NCBI RefSeq assembly: GCF_040802235.1
Contig: NC_133158.1
Span: forward strand, 154,702,401 to 154,766,400
Direction of reading: 5' to 3'
Length of the DNA: 64,000 bases
Origin: Manis javanica
Lineage: Eukaryota; Chordata; Mammalia; Pholidota; Manidae
Both the position numbers and the translations under genes were made by a program. This document shows positions 1 to 11,808 of the stretch, piece by piece. Numbering within the stretch: the first letter of the stretch is position 1; the number at the start of each line of letters is the position of its first letter. A model generated the notes under the pieces. That model saw only the letters and a program-made list of their open reading frames with translations. It ran no database searches and was not told the origin of the DNA.

Positions 1-897
1 GCAAACGTATTTTTTATATAAGGTCAGAGGCCAGGTAGGGAAAACCTTTTGACACGTTAGACCAGGGTGAAGGAAATAAATAGGCTTTATTATTTCTCTC
101 CTATGCTTGGATCTAAAAAAAAATTACTCTTTTGTCTTTCAATTTTGCACATATCTTGATTGTGGACAGTTCTATTTTGTCACAATGAAACCAAGTTTAT
201 TGAATATTGGCTGTAGCTTTCCCCCTTGCTGTCCACCAGAGTTCTGACCATTCAACCCACACAGGTGGAAAGCCTTCTTATTTAAAAAACACTAGGTTAA
301 CTTTGAAATCCTATATCTCATTAAAGTAGAACCCAAATGATTAATGTCTCAGGATTATGTTATTCTGAAAGCCAAATAAAAAGTCCTTAAATCTGATCAA
401 TGTTTTTCATTGGCAAGCGTGAAGGAGTATAAATAAGCTAAACATATAAATGAAAGAATATGTCTGTCTGAGTCAGGGACAGTTGAGGAGGAGTCCAGAG
501 AGTGTCAGTCACCAGCCTTGTGACGTTAGCCTGCATACCTAACCCACATGAACCTCCTTTCTCATAAAGCTCAATTACAACCCGAGAGGGACTGACACGT
601 GTCTATTCTGCACACTATGTAATTGTCCCTCCCTTCCCCTAAATGTACAGAAACTAGAGAACAGTTTTTTCATCCTCCCCAAAGGCAGCTGAGATCTGGG
701 GAAATAAAAAGAACCACAAAGAGAACCACCTGGTTGACCAGGTTCTAAATATACAAATAAGTGACTTCATCAGTTTTAGTATCTTGGGGTTTGTTATTGT
801 TTTAACTTAATCTGTGGCTTTTCTTCTGAACTGAAATTAAACCCTGTAAATGAGGTCCAGTGGTCTCATTTATAAAAGGGGGAAGTTAGACTACCTG

Positions 898-1075
898 TAT
901 CAGTGGATTTCAACTCTGGCTGTCCATTAGAATCACCTGAGGAGCTTTCTTAAAATGCAACTTCCTGGCCCTACTTTCAGAGCTTCCCTGTTTCCCTTGG
1001 GCTGGACCAGTGTATGTGGTTTTTAGAAACCCGTAGGTGTTCTCTGCTGAGACTCAGATGGTCTTTGAAGGCCTC
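898..1075 (+). mobile_element. MER5A-like hAT DNA transposon remnant
   Basis: Shows the MER5A landmarks: a diverged 'subterminal' start, 'attagaatcacctgaggagc', and a 'cttcctggccctacttt' segment, matching the consensus from memory with many changes. Confidence 0.7.
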
Positions 1076-2794
1076 CACCATCTCACATGCCAGGCTCTAT
1101 TACAAAACCCAAGGAAATGATACTGAAAGCAGAAACGAAGCCCAAGGGGGCAGCAGGCTAGACTTTCTGAGCAGCCAGCGCCTGGGAGCAGAGAGCCAGC
1201 CCCACATGTCAAGCTACAGACAACGGAGCAGGCATCCTAGGAGGCGGCTTGTCTGAAAATGGCAGTGAGGCCGAGGGAACCCCTGGCCTGATGAGGTAAG
1301 ATGGCCACTGTAAGGTGTTGCACTACAACTTCCAGATAGAGATGGGGAATTGAGAGGATGAAGGTAAAGATAAACTTTGGTTTTATATAACCAAGAAGCT
1401 TTTTTTTAACCTACATGAATAAGGTGAGCTACAATCTAAAATGAGGAGAAAGCCAGGAGGTTGTAGGCAACATGGCTTAACGCTGCTTGTGGTTGTACGC
1501 CCTGATCATAGTTTCAAATAAAGGACAGCTACTGGCTCTCCACCTAGTCCTGCACTCGCTTTCCCTGAGAATGACTGCGCCCCCATCTGGATGGATGCGG
1601 GGATGGCTCCCCGGCAGCCGCTTGGCTTTATTCAGGCTCCAGGTGCGTGGACACATGTCTTAACTTAATCTTGCCCAGTGCAACTCCCTTCCTCAGAGCG
1701 TGGGGCTGGGACGGGTCTCTTGAACAGGGAAATGTGTACCCTTGGGAACTGTCGGTAGCCCTATTCTCCAGTTTGGCCTGTGAAAGGGAGAAAATGAATC
1801 TGCATTATGAAGCATGAAGTTTAGATAAAAGAGTCAATGACCCAGATGGAAATGCAGGAGGACATTCTGAATTTCCTACAGAGTTCCCTGCCCATGAGTC
1901 CTGCCGTCCCACCGCATCCCTACCTTTGGAGTTCATAATTAATGCCCCTTTGGTTAAGAAAGCCGGACTGGCTTCTGTTACCTATAATCAAAAAAGCTCT
2001 AACGGGTATGGTTACTATGTAGAAATCATTATATTTTTCATGTGCAAATGAGTGAGAAACTAGTGGTCTCCCAACAAGGAAGGCAAAACACATGTGGAGG
2101 AAGCAATCAGGAGGCCAGAAATCTGAGTTCAAATCTTCCTCTTAGAATCCCACAACCACGTAGAATCATAGACTATTGATATTAGTTCTTACAGGTAACT
2201 CATTCCCACTGCCCACCAGCTAGATGATACTGGCCAGTTTTTAACTCCTGTGGGTTTAACTATAAAATGGCCATAAAGATTCTGTGAAGGGAACTGAGCC
2301 ATTCATTCTGTTGAGGCTTCTTCTAACATTAAAACCCTTACTTAGGTAGGACTGGGGTGTGATAGGAGATGTCATGGAAAAAGTGATGAATTCAGCCAAA
2401 GGCACAACCACCTGAGGTGGAACAGGGTAAGGAGGAACAGGGCGTTGGTGGCAGTGGGACAGCCTCTGTGACGGTGGGACAGCATACCCCAAACCCAAAA
2501 CCCAGAATGTGGGTGGGGAACCAGTACCTGGTGCTAAGGGACCTGCAGTTCTGTGGTGAAGTCAAAACCACCCTTTCCAAAAGCATTTGTGTTTGAGGCT
2601 GATTCCAGAGGGAATGAGGGGGATAAAAGTGAGCTATTAATATAATTGTGAGAACTCCAGTATTTAGAAATCAGTCATAAGAAATAAGAAAGGGATCACA
2701 TATATATATTGCAGCGTTGGAATCCCAGAGAAGGAGATAGAGTGAATAATAAATGGTGTAGAGATACCTTTCCTAGAATAGTGAGCTAATGAAA

Positions 2795-3245
2795 ATAAGA
2801 AGTAATAATAGGTAACATTTATGGAGTGATTGTTAAATCCAGGTGCTTCATACTTTACACACGTTGACTCACTTCACATATCACAACTCCGTGCTGTAGG
2901 TTCCATTGTTATTCTGGCTCAGGAGACCCTGCCCCTCCCATGCCTATTCCCTTTCCTGTACTTATCACCAACTAATACACAGTGTATTTTATTTACTTAG
3001 TATTATTTTTCATCTGTATCTTTCCTTTTTATAGAACAGACTCCCCTTAACAGCAAGGATTTTTGTTAATTTTGTTTATTGCTGTATTTTCAAAACTTAG
3101 ACAACAGAGTAGGAACCCAATAAATACTGTTGAAAAAAAATGAGAGAAACTGAGGTACAGAATAGTTCATCACTTGTCCCACACCAAACAACCAGGCAGT
3201 GGCAGACCAGGAATCAGTGGTGTGAATGGCTAAGAGAGCTTTTCC
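2795..3245 (+). repeat. MIR SINE split by an L2 3' end
   Basis: The MIR start (taacatttatggagtg...) breaks off near 2920 and resumes near 3140 (gagaaactgaggtacagaa). Between them is an L2 3' end, finishing 'cccaataaatactgttgaa'. Confidence 0.65.
2925..3138 (+). mobile_element. L2 LINE 3' end
   Basis: Carries the typical L2 tail of the type 'agtaggaacccaataaata.tgttga' preceded by a diverged 3'UTR. Confidence 0.6.
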
Positions 3246-4107
3246 ATGGGACTGTGGCTCTCAGAGAGGCATAATAGAATTGAGGGCATCAGCCTGGTAA
3301 GAAGAGGCTTAAAAGTTTATTAATTCACTTATTTATCCATTCAACTCTTCAGCGAATATTTACGGAGGACCTACTATGCACCAGGCATTGTTCCAGGCCC
3401 TGGGGAAACAATGGTGGACAAGACAGAAAGGTTTCTACCCTCAGAGGGGAGGGGAGGGAGACAGATGATATAAAAGGAAACAAGCAAACCACAGAATAAT
3501 TTCTGGGGTGCTACTAGAACAGGGTGACATGTGGCCAGTAACTGGGGGAGGGGGTAGAACATCGTTAGACAGGGATCTGTGAGCAGACTCCTTCAGCATG
3601 AAGTGCTGGAAGAAGATAAGACTCAAAACAAGGCAGACAGGGAGGCAAAGGTGCGGGAGGGTCAAGGTGGGGGCTGGAGAATGGAATGAAACCTGGATGG
3701 AAGGTGGAGATGGCAGCTGGGCACAGGAAATGGAGAGTACACAGCCAGGAGAAAGGCCAGAGTCATCGGCTGGGCAAAGTCTGGCTGGGAGCACAGCCAA
3801 GTGGTTAAAGAACTGTCCAGAAAAGCATATTTGCTCTTAAGCCAGGAGCCCAAATCAGAAAAGACACTGCTTTAGGTTCTAGCTGAGGGTAGCCACAGAG
3901 TGCTGTACAGATGACAGCAGCAGTGGAGAGGGGCTCCATGTTACAAGAGAATTGTGTCAGCTCAAACCTGAAAGTACCTTACACTGAATTCCACTGTGTG
4001 CCCCACATTCTCACATGCACTGTGTCTGGCTGGAGCTCTGGAGCCTATAGGGTGAGGTGGCCTCAGAGAGCAGACAAGATAAATGATCTCATCTGGGTTG
4101 CAGACCA

Positions 4108-4425
4108 GGTCAGTGGTCCCCAAACCTGAGCACACAAAAGGCTCATTTGGAGTGTTTGTAAAAAATGCAGAAGACTGGGCTCCACCCCCACAAAAATCCC
4201 TTTTCATTATGTGGCAGATGGGACCAGGAATCTGCATTTGTGATACAGGTGGTCTCCAGACAGGCCACACCTTGAGAAAGGTGGAAGCAGATCCACTAAG
4301 GAGCTTCAGGGAGTCTGTGAACCCCAAGAAATGAAATGAAAAATGTGTGTGTTTGCATATATGCACATTTCCTGGGCAGAGAGTCATTATAAGACTCTCA
4401 AAAACTCCAGAACCACTGATCTAGT
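4108..4425 (+). mobile_element. MER5-group hAT remnants
   Basis: A MER5A-like unit (tcagtggtccccaaacctga ... ccacaccttgagaaag) is followed by a second unit of a related type ending in 'ccagaaccactgatctag'. Confidence 0.6.
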
Positions 4426-6048
4426 CCTGTACCTTGTCTTAGAGAGTAGGAAACAGTCCCAGGAATGTGAGGGACTCACCTGATCCACAAAAGTGAGAGA
4501 CAGCAGAGCTGGGGGGTTGCTTCAGATTTTCTTTTCCAATTTCTTCCTTTCCACTCTCTTTGCCCTGCCCTGCTGACTAGGAGTAGTGGAGAGTGGAAGA
4601 AGGGGATTAAGCACTTGGGGGCAAGTCCTCAAAGGATGTCTCTTCCCTATTTTAGCCACAGGCTGGGTAGATAGCACCCTGGAGAGGCGGGATGATGCTA
4701 CCTCCACAAAATACCTTGTCACTCACTTCACTCCCACCACGCCCTGCCCCATCCCAGCCCCAGTAAGACTGGAAGCCAGGACAGAGGGCACGTGCACCCA
4801 GGTGTTGGACGTAATGGTAGTGATGCAGTGATTGTCCTTGAGACCAGCCTCTATACCTGAGCAGGTGGGTGGCTCTAGGCTTCCCTGCCACCACTCAGGT
4901 TTCCATCCATCTACTTCCTCAGGCCAGCCTGGATCATGGCCTCAACCCTATTAGAATGTTCTTTGCAGTCTGGATTCCCCATCACTGAACCCAGCGGGCC
5001 TCATCAAATTTGGTATGAGTCCTGCCCTCCAGTTTTGGCCCAGATCCTTCAGACTCTGGCCTCAGCCTGAGATTCCGGATTTACCAGCCCTGCACACCTT
5101 CCTCTGAACTAACAACTCCCTATCTTGGCCTTCTGCTTCTTTTCTGCAATTGCTATTCTGTCCTGGTGACAAAGCCCCTCCAGTCCTGGCCCCACCCGTC
5201 CACCCTGCCCTCTCCCCACCCAGCTGGCTGGTGCAACCTGTGATTCAAAGGCTAAACTTATTCAGAGCCTGACCCCTCCTTGCCAGATAACCTGAGAAAG
5301 TTCGCCTAGCACACTCTGCCTTCGCGTGGGAGCTTGCAGCCTTACAGCTCAGGACCTGGCTGGGTTCAGCCCTGTGCCCTGATCAGGGACCACAACTCTC
5401 CCTGTCATTTCAGCTTCTCTCAGTCTTGTTTTCCCACTCTGCTTGATGAGCCCCTTTCTCTTCTGTCCCTTTCTTTCCTTTTTTTTTCTTCCCCCCCTGC
5501 TTTGGGCCTCCATTGGCCCTTTCCAGCATCACTTTGCCTGACAGCCATACTCAGGAATAAAAAGATGCCTGAGCCCTTTGTGTTGACTAACGCCACCTTT
5601 GTTTTGGAGGCAGATGCCCAAGAAGGCTGTCCAGTAGGCTCGGTCCTGTGAAGCATGCCGTTGGCAGAGGAAAGGAGGCTGCTCTGTAATTTTCCCAGTG
5701 GCCTCTTCAGATTTGTTGGTGATGGGTCAGACTCCTTGCTTTTAACAAAGAAAAGAGCTCAGAGCTCAGACCCGCCCTGGGTCTCAAATTAAAGCAGTGC
5801 AGAGGTAGGCCTGAACCCAGCGCTGTCCCTGTGGGGCAGGATTTCAGCCTGCTGTCTTTCAAAGCCTCAGCTGGGACAGTTGGCCCTTACTGGAAGGTTC
5901 TGTTCGACTTTCCTGGCAATTCTTTATTCCTGTGAAGAAGTTGCACAGTGAATTCCTTGTTAAGGAATAATCATTTTATTCTCTCTTGCTTATGACTGGC
6001 CGTTTTCAGGTCCTGCCCCTGGTTTCACTTGTCCCCAGGACTTCATTT

Positions 6049-6190
6049 GAGGGGCGGGACATTCCTCCTACCTCCGCCCACCTCAGCCAGAGCCTGCAAT
6101 CAGGACCAATGAAAGCAGAGCACCTCATCCACTCCGGGACTAAGAACACAGAGTATTTAAGAAAGAGGTTTCAGGAATGGGCTGGGAATT
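6049..6190 (+). promoter_or_regulatory. TM4SF1: TM4SF1 core promoter
   Basis: A GC box (ggggcggga, 6051-6059), a second inverted GC/CACC-type element near 6070-6080, a CCAAT box (6106-6110) and a TATA-like tattTAAG (6154-6161) stand in the usual order and spacing. Transcription should begin near 6185, giving a 5'UTR of about 110 nt before the ATG at 6292. The start position is inferred from TATA spacing. Confidence 0.7.
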
Positions 6191-6291
6191 GCTTTTGCTT
6201 TCTCTGCCGACCAGCACACTCTCATCTGATCTGGGTCAGCACTGAGCTGCCGAGGGAAGGGGAAAAACCTCCCAGACTTCCTGACACCACC
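6184..6291 (+). other. TM4SF1: TM4SF1 5'UTR (inferred)
   Basis: Sequence from the expected start about 30 nt after the TATA element to the ATG. I see no upstream ATG within it and no splice acceptor, so the leader seems to sit in the same exon as the start codon. Confidence 0.55.
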
Positions 6292-6468
6292 ATGTGCTAT
6301 GGCAAATGCGCTCGATGCATCGGACATTGGCTGGTGTGGCTCGCCGTTCTCTGCATTGTAGCTAATATTTTGCTTTACTTTCCCAATGGGGAAACTAGGT
6401 ATGCTTCTGAAAACCATCTCAGCCGCTTCGTCTGGTTCTTTTCTGGAATTGTAGGAGGAGGCTTGCTG
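6292..6468 (+). CDS. TM4SF1: TM4SF1 coding exon 1 (residues 1-59)
   Basis: 177 nt, phase 0, ending ...VGGGLL before donor gtaagt at 6469. It encodes the N-terminus, TM1, the PNGET motif, the small extracellular loop and the start of TM2. The reading frame stays open for 102 codons upstream (to an ATG at 5986). That part runs through the promoter and has no family similarity, so the ATG at 6292 is the start. Confidence 0.96.
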
Positions 6469-9400
6469 GTAAGTTGTTTGGAATTATTACAAGCCTAAAA
6501 AATTGTGAACATGATGTTTTCATGGGAAGTTTGCCATTACCATATTGCCAAATCCAGTTATTTATGTTCACTCTTTTAAAAGCAGATTATACAAAACTGA
6601 GATAGGTCTAGTTGTATTCGTTTTATTAGATGGCCTACAAAACCCGCTTTCAACTAAGAGTGAATTACCTTTTTGCTAAACTCTCTTACTTCACAGCTAG
6701 AAAACAGATACTAGCTTTTAAATCAGATTTGAGAGACTATAGAGTTTCTCCTACTGACGTGGGCAGTCATTTAACATTTGCCCTGGAGTGCTGAGAGGAT
6801 TCGGCTGGTTCTTTGTCTAAATCAACAGTTTTGGACCCAAATTCTCTGCTGTACTTTCTCAGGCATCTGTGACAGAAAAAAGAAAAAGAAAAAGAAAAAA
6901 AATAATGAATTGCAAGTGCATTGCTATTTAGAAAGAACTAAGAATCCTCTCCTTTATGTAAGCTGGGTGTGGTGTCTAGGAAAAAATCCTACAGTTAACA
7001 AATCAGTGTCTGAAGCTAATAGTGGAATGTGTTGTTTTTTCCAAGGTTTGTTTTTAATTGAAGTGAAAGGAATTTGCCCTGCCAACCTAGGAGCTGAAAG
7101 TATTAGCTTCAACCACAGCATGGAAAGAATGTGACACACTTGAGTTTGCTACATAAAATGGTGGGATTGAGAACTTTTAAGAGAAATTTTATGGAATTGC
7201 TAGTATCACACAGAATATTTTTCTTAGTCAAGAAAAGGATTTTAAAACATTTAAACTTACTGCACTCATTATGGTATGGCAAAATTGCTTTGAATGTACA
7301 ATAACTGTCACATTAACATAATCATTTGTCCTTAATATAACACTGCACTTGTTTAAGCTTCTTTTGATGTTGAACTCAAAGTATTTCATGCTTACTTTAT
7401 TTAAAGATCTTAATTGTGGAGCTACAACCATACAATCATATTTTCAAAGAGTCAGATTACATTTACTACAGAGTGCTTTCATCTCTATCATTTACAAAAA
7501 AATGTTGCAGTCATTCTATTAAAGATTTGTTGGTATTTTCTATTTTCACAAGGAAAACAAAATCAGATTTAAAGCTAGGGTTTGTGAGCTCTGAAACAGT
7601 TTGCATCTGGGACTATGTTATGAACACATTTTATTGGTTATTATCTTAACACTCCCATACTTCACACTCACCATAAAGAATGCCTTGACACATTACATGA
7701 AAACAAGCAGTACTACACATAGAGGTTTTTCTCCTCGTGGTTTTACATTCTTGGAGATATTTGGTCAGCCTAACCCAAAGCCATTCAGTAGTGTTAGAAA
7801 AAAATACATTTTGCCAAAAGATGCTTGGTCTGACCCTTAGGGCCCTGGGGGAAGGCAATGACTTTAATCTGCTTGTTGTCTAACCAGATATTCCTGCCAG
7901 CGTTTGTCTTCATCGGGCTGGAACAGGAAGACTGCTGTGGCTGCTGCGGGCATGAAAACTGTGGCAAGAGATGCGCGGTAGGTTGTCGTCCACTCCGGTG
8001 GGGAAAGTGGCTCCTAAGGGGCCGTGCGGCACGCCGCGCTCACTTCAGGTGCTCCTCCTTTCCCTAGATGCTGTCTTCTGTGCTGGCTGCTCTCATCGGG
8101 ATTGCAGGGTCTGGCTACTGCGTCATTGTGGCAGCCCTGGGCTTAGCGGAGGGACCACGGTGTCTCGATCACTCTGGCCGGTGGAACTACACCTTTGCCA
8201 GCACCGAGGGGCAGTAAGTACTTGTTCCGTACCAGGCTGCACATTCTTATCCATCACATGTGCTTAGTGGCAAACTGATCGAACTAAATAGTCATCAGCA
8301 GTGCAGTCATCCATTCACTCAGCCAGGATTATCAAGTGACTCAGGCACGGTTAGGCAATGATGGTCAGATGGATGCCCAGGCTTTCTAATGGGTTTGCTG
8401 ATTCGGTTCTCATGATGGCCTGATGGGGCAACTTCCATGGTAGCTCCCATTTTCCTGAGAAGGAAATGGAGACACAGAGAAAAGCAGTGACTCATCCAAA
8501 GTCCCATTGCTGGAACATGGCAGCCAGAATTTGAACCCAGTTAGCCTGGCTGTAGAGTCTGTGCTCACACAGTGCATACACTCTACCAGAACAATTGGCT
8601 GATTTTACTGTTATGTAAGAGAATATTATGGAATCTTTATATAATATGGATGGAAACTGTATAGTTGACCAAAGCTCAGGGAAACTCCTACTACCCTCAT
8701 ATATGCATCCTCACATATAGCATAACAACGTACGACATGCCCTTTATTGAACATGACCAGGCTACATAAGACAGGTCTTAATACAACTTTAACATTAGGA
8801 TATTTAAGAGGCTCTGTTGTTTTTTGTTGATACTTATTTCTTATCCATTATTGAGAAAATAAGAGAAATAGCTAATAGAAACTAATGTACATGATGATAA
8901 ATGAATGACATCCTTCTTTGCATTTTGGAGGGGTTAGTTACTGATACGGAACTAGGGCTGGACATCTGGTTTCTGCCTTCATGGAGTTCAGACTTGTGCA
9001 AAAGACACATAAGCCCCTGGTCAAGGTTAGGGGCCCTTCTCCTGGCCCTCTCATGCTTGGTTTACCTGATCAGCACACTTGCTGCATTAAGTTTGTCTAG
9101 TGTCTCTTCCCTTTGAGGCTTTGCTTCTCTAGGGCAAAGACCACGTGTGTTCACTGCCATATTCCCAGCCCCGGCTCAATGTCTAACTCGTATTGAGGGC
9201 TCAGAAGTCTTCATTAAGTTTTATGTTTGTCACCACAACAAAATCTGGGTTTAATTCCTAATTTCGTGGAATGGCTCTGACTGAAAGAATGTGGCATAGG
9301 CCATTGAATTAATTCACTTCTTTTTTTGTGTGGCATTTTTCACTCAAAATGCCACACAAAAAATAGCTTATGAGACATCCCATTAGGTGTGGTCATGTGT

Positions 9401-11499
9401 TAGGAGTTTGTCTTTTTATCCACAGGTACCTCCTTGATAGATCCACGTGGTCCCAGTGCATTGAACCCAAGCATGTTGTGGAGTGGAATGTCTCTCTGTT
9501 TTCTATTCTCTTGGGACTTGGTGGAATTGAATTCATTTTGTGTCTCATTCAAGTAATAAATGGAGTGCTGGGAGGCATATGTGGCTATTGCTGCTCTCGC
9601 CAACAGGTAAGGACCTGGGTGAAAATGTTGAAACCCAGTCCTGGGTATTCAGTTGCCATAATGCACAATTGTGTTATCACCACAAAGAAAAAAAAGGCCA
9701 AATCAAACACTGCTCACCCTACCAGTACTTATTCCTGCACCATCTTTGCAGCAAAGCATTCACAGCATTCAGTTTTGCTCTCAATCATGAGCTTCCTTGA
9801 GTGTCACAGTCACTGAGTTATCTTGTTTTTTCGTGATTGGCTTTGTGTGTACAGGAAAATGCCACTCATAGACAGAGGGTCCCTGCAGGAGCTAGCCCAC
9901 GGCCCCTTTCATGACCCCTGCCCTGGCTGCAGAGACACAAAAGAAAGCTCCTGTCTTTGCCTGATCTCCTGTTCCCAGGGAGTATACACAAATAATAAGC
10001 AACTTTCATTGCTCCAGGCCCTGGACTAAACCCTTCCTTCAGATGAGACTATGACTCAGAGATGAAGCAATATATCTAAGATCACCTAGTCAGAGAGTAA
10101 CAGGCTTCACCCCCTGGGTCATTTTATGCCACCGCTCTTGCTCTTAACTTGTTCACAACACTTGCTGTCCTGTTGGGCTTTCTCAATTCCTTCCTAATAA
10201 GGAGCCTTGAAAATGCATAAACAGCTAGGCACTGAGAGTCACTAGTAGTTGAAGAGCAACTCATGAAAGCCTTTCACTGTGAAAGAAAACCAGGAAGCAC
10301 TTGTTTCCTGGGGATATGATTTCAGAGAAAAATATGCATTTGTTAGTAGTGAGGAAAGTTCTTATTTCTTTGTCTTTCTAAAAAACGTATTATTGAATTG
10401 ATGGAAGTCCAGTTTTGGTCCAGTTTTGGTGGGTTTGTTTTATGTCTTATTCTATAAAACAGGATTAGGTAAACAGAAATTCACTGAACTTGTATTTTTC
10501 TAACCATTTACTCCTGTGGTTCCTGCTCTCTTAACTTGCTTTTAAAATAAGACAAAACCTAATGGAAACTAAAATCCCACTGCTACCATGAAAAACTCTG
10601 CTTTAAATAAATGGAAACTTTGTATACTTTTTGAGGGAAGTTAAAATTAAAATCTAGTTTTCCTTATCAGGCAAGTACAGCAAGATTAATAATTCCCTTG
10701 GTCGCTTGCCAGATTTCCAAGAAAACAACAGAGTGGGAAACTTTCAATATGGAGTTGTTGCCAGGCAATATGGTTGGGGAGAGGCAGAGAAAAATCCTCT
10801 CGGGATTGCTCTAATGCAACCTATCTTTAGCCTTGAATTTTGTAGGAGACAGAGTTTAAATTAGGTGAGGCCCCACTAGGCTTCAGTGCTTGTGCGTGTT
10901 GGGAACAGGCAGAATAAGTCAATCACCGAAATTGCTGTAGTCATTTGGCAGTGACGCTCTCCTCTATGGGGAGGAGCAAATAGTCCCACTGGGTTTCCCA
11001 TATGAGTTGCAGTAGAGATGGCTTCTTCCTAGAAATGACAGTGCAGATTGGTTACCTTTGTTTATAAAATAAAAGACACTTTCAAAGGGCAAGGTTTTTG
11101 ACATAGATGAGTTGAGTCTGTAACTCAGAAGCATCTCATTGAAAAAGATACCCACATTTAGCCTCCGCGGTGTGAAATTTCCACAGCATTCTCTTAAAGC
11201 CCTAAGATTAAAAATCTACCTCAAACATATTCAAAGCCAACCAAGTATTGGTGAGTTAGTTTCTATGGCCCCTTCCTGCAGCTTTTACTCAGAGAGGACA
11301 ACAGGTCTAGTTTGTTTAGGAAACATGTCATGAGCATTGCCTAAGCTTTCAGTGTTGTTGGCCCAAACTCTGCTCAAGTTGAGATGAGTCTGCTTTGTTT
11401 GCTTAAAACAGGAATTAAAGGACTGAAATGTCATCACTGTTTTTGAGCCTTTTGGACCTAATGAATATTTCATTTTCTTCACAGCGATATGACTGCTAA
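6292..11499 (+). CDS. TM4SF1: TM4SF1 (L6 antigen), five coding exons, 202 aa
   Basis: Joined CDS 6292-6468, 7888-7977, 8068-8213, 9426-9606 and 11485-11499 gives 609 nt including the stop, 202 aa, the length I recall for human TM4SF1. All introns are GT-AG. The protein starts MCYGKCARC and has four hydrophobic segments (about residues 10-30, 46-69, 92-116, 161-188), the PNGET motif after TM1, a Cys-rich cytosolic loop ([14 protein letters not shown], about 75-88), and a large extracellular loop with sequons N129-Y-T and N159-V-S. It ends CCSRQQRYDC. The family (L6, four-TM, not true tetraspanins) is known from endothelial, epithelial and tumour cells, where it organises surface microdomains and affects migration. 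The start has a good Kozak context (caccaccATG) and matches the known N-terminus. TM4SF18 lies downstream on the same strand. Differences from the human protein as I recall it include Ile60 for Met and Arg199 for Gln. I am very sure of the identity. Confidence 0.97.
6469..7887 (+). other. TM4SF1: TM4SF1 intron 1
   Basis: 1419-nt GT-AG intron, AT-rich, with an A-rich (AAAAAG)n stretch at 6876-6904. No clear interspersed repeat was identified. Confidence 0.85.
7888..7977 (+). CDS. TM4SF1: TM4SF1 coding exon 2 (residues 60-89)
   Basis: 90 nt, phase 0, between acceptor ...ctaaccag and donor gtaggt. It encodes the end of TM2 ([10 protein letters not shown]) and the cysteine-rich cytosolic loop. 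The human protein has Met at the first codon as I recall; here it is ATA (Ile). Confidence 0.96.
8068..8213 (+). CDS. TM4SF1: TM4SF1 coding exon 3 (residues 90-137, split codon 138)
   Basis: 146 nt; begins [10 protein letters not shown], covers TM3 and the first half of the large loop, including the N129-Y-T sequon. It ends with CA; the third base of Gln138 is in the next exon. Donor gtaagt at 8214. The intron before it is only 90 nt. Confidence 0.96.
8290..8590 (+). repeat. MIR SINE
   Basis: MIR core pattern: 'ccattttcctgagaaggaaa', 'cagagaaaagcagtgactca', 'agaatttgaacccag'. Confidence 0.65.
9322..9363. repeat. Perfect 18-bp inverted repeat, TM4SF1 intron 3
   Basis: Arms 9322-9339 and 9346-9363 are exact reverse complements (ttttttgtgtggcatttt), with a 6-nt loop. 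In RNA they would form a stable hairpin about 60 nt upstream of exon 4. Confidence 0.9.
9426..9606 (+). CDS. TM4SF1: TM4SF1 coding exon 4 (split codon 138 to residue 198)
   Basis: 181 nt after acceptor ...atccacag; starts with the last base of Gln138, then [10 protein letters not shown]. It encodes the second half of the large loop (Cys149, EPKHVVEW motif, N159-V-S) and TM4, ending GYCCSRQQ. Donor gtaagg at 9607. Confidence 0.96.
9607..11484 (+). other. TM4SF1: TM4SF1 intron 4
   Basis: 1878-nt intron with a MIR fragment (about 9985-10150). The rest is unique-looking sequence without a recognised feature. Confidence 0.85.
9985..10150 (+). repeat. MIR SINE fragment
   Basis: Degenerate MIR with 'cagatgagactatgactcag' and a following 'gatcacctagtcagagagta'. 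Confidence 0.5.
11485..11499 (+). CDS. TM4SF1: TM4SF1 coding exon 5, terminal part (RYDC, stop)
   Basis: Fifteen coding bases after acceptor ...cttcacag: CGA TAT GAC TGC TAA. This gives the family C-terminus -YDC. The 3'UTR follows directly. Confidence 0.93.
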   Translation, partial: RYDC

Positions 11500-11802
11500 G
11501 AGATCCACCCCAAGACCGAACCACAGTCTTCCTTTATTTCATTGTAATTTATATATTTTACTTGTATTAATTTGTAAAACTTTGTACTAGTGTATCATAG
11601 TCCACATATTCTACTTTTATAAGTGTGCATAAAGACTGGCATCTTCATGTGATGTCAGTGTTGGAACTTAGCAAAAAAACTGAGTGACGGGTCCTCAGCA
11701 TATCTGAGATAAACTCTGGCCTAAAGTAATGTTTTTGAGAAACATTACAAGGGTAAATATCACATTCCAACTACTATTGTATATATATATGTGCATGCAT
11801 TT

Positions 11803-11808
11803 ATTAAA
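11803..11808 (+). terminator. Possible proximal poly(A) signal ATTAAA, TM4SF1
   Basis: An ATTAAA variant hexamer about 300 nt after the stop codon, followed by a T-rich stretch at 11821-11836. It could give a short 3'UTR isoform. Confidence 0.4.

Larger units (their letters stand above)
1..6048. other. Upstream flank of TM4SF1, no gene recognised
   Basis: No exon-like coding segment was recognised on either strand. The block holds MER5-type DNA transposon remnants, a MIR split by an L2 end, and GC-richer sequence at 4560-5560 without recognised repeats, which may be regulatory. In human an antisense lncRNA (TM4SF1-AS1) lies upstream of TM4SF1, but no feature here lets me annotate one. Confidence 0.6.
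8214..9425 (+). other. TM4SF1: TM4SF1 intron 3
   Basis: 1212-nt intron with a MIR (about 8290-8590), an L2 end (about 9110-9225) and a perfect 18-bp inverted repeat at 9322-9363, about 60 nt before the exon 4 acceptor. Confidence 0.85.

Noticed and set aside
5986-6498. 170-codon open frame starting at 5986
   Set aside because: Only its 3' part is TM4SF1 exon 1. The upstream part crosses the promoter and the frame reads past the donor into the intron.
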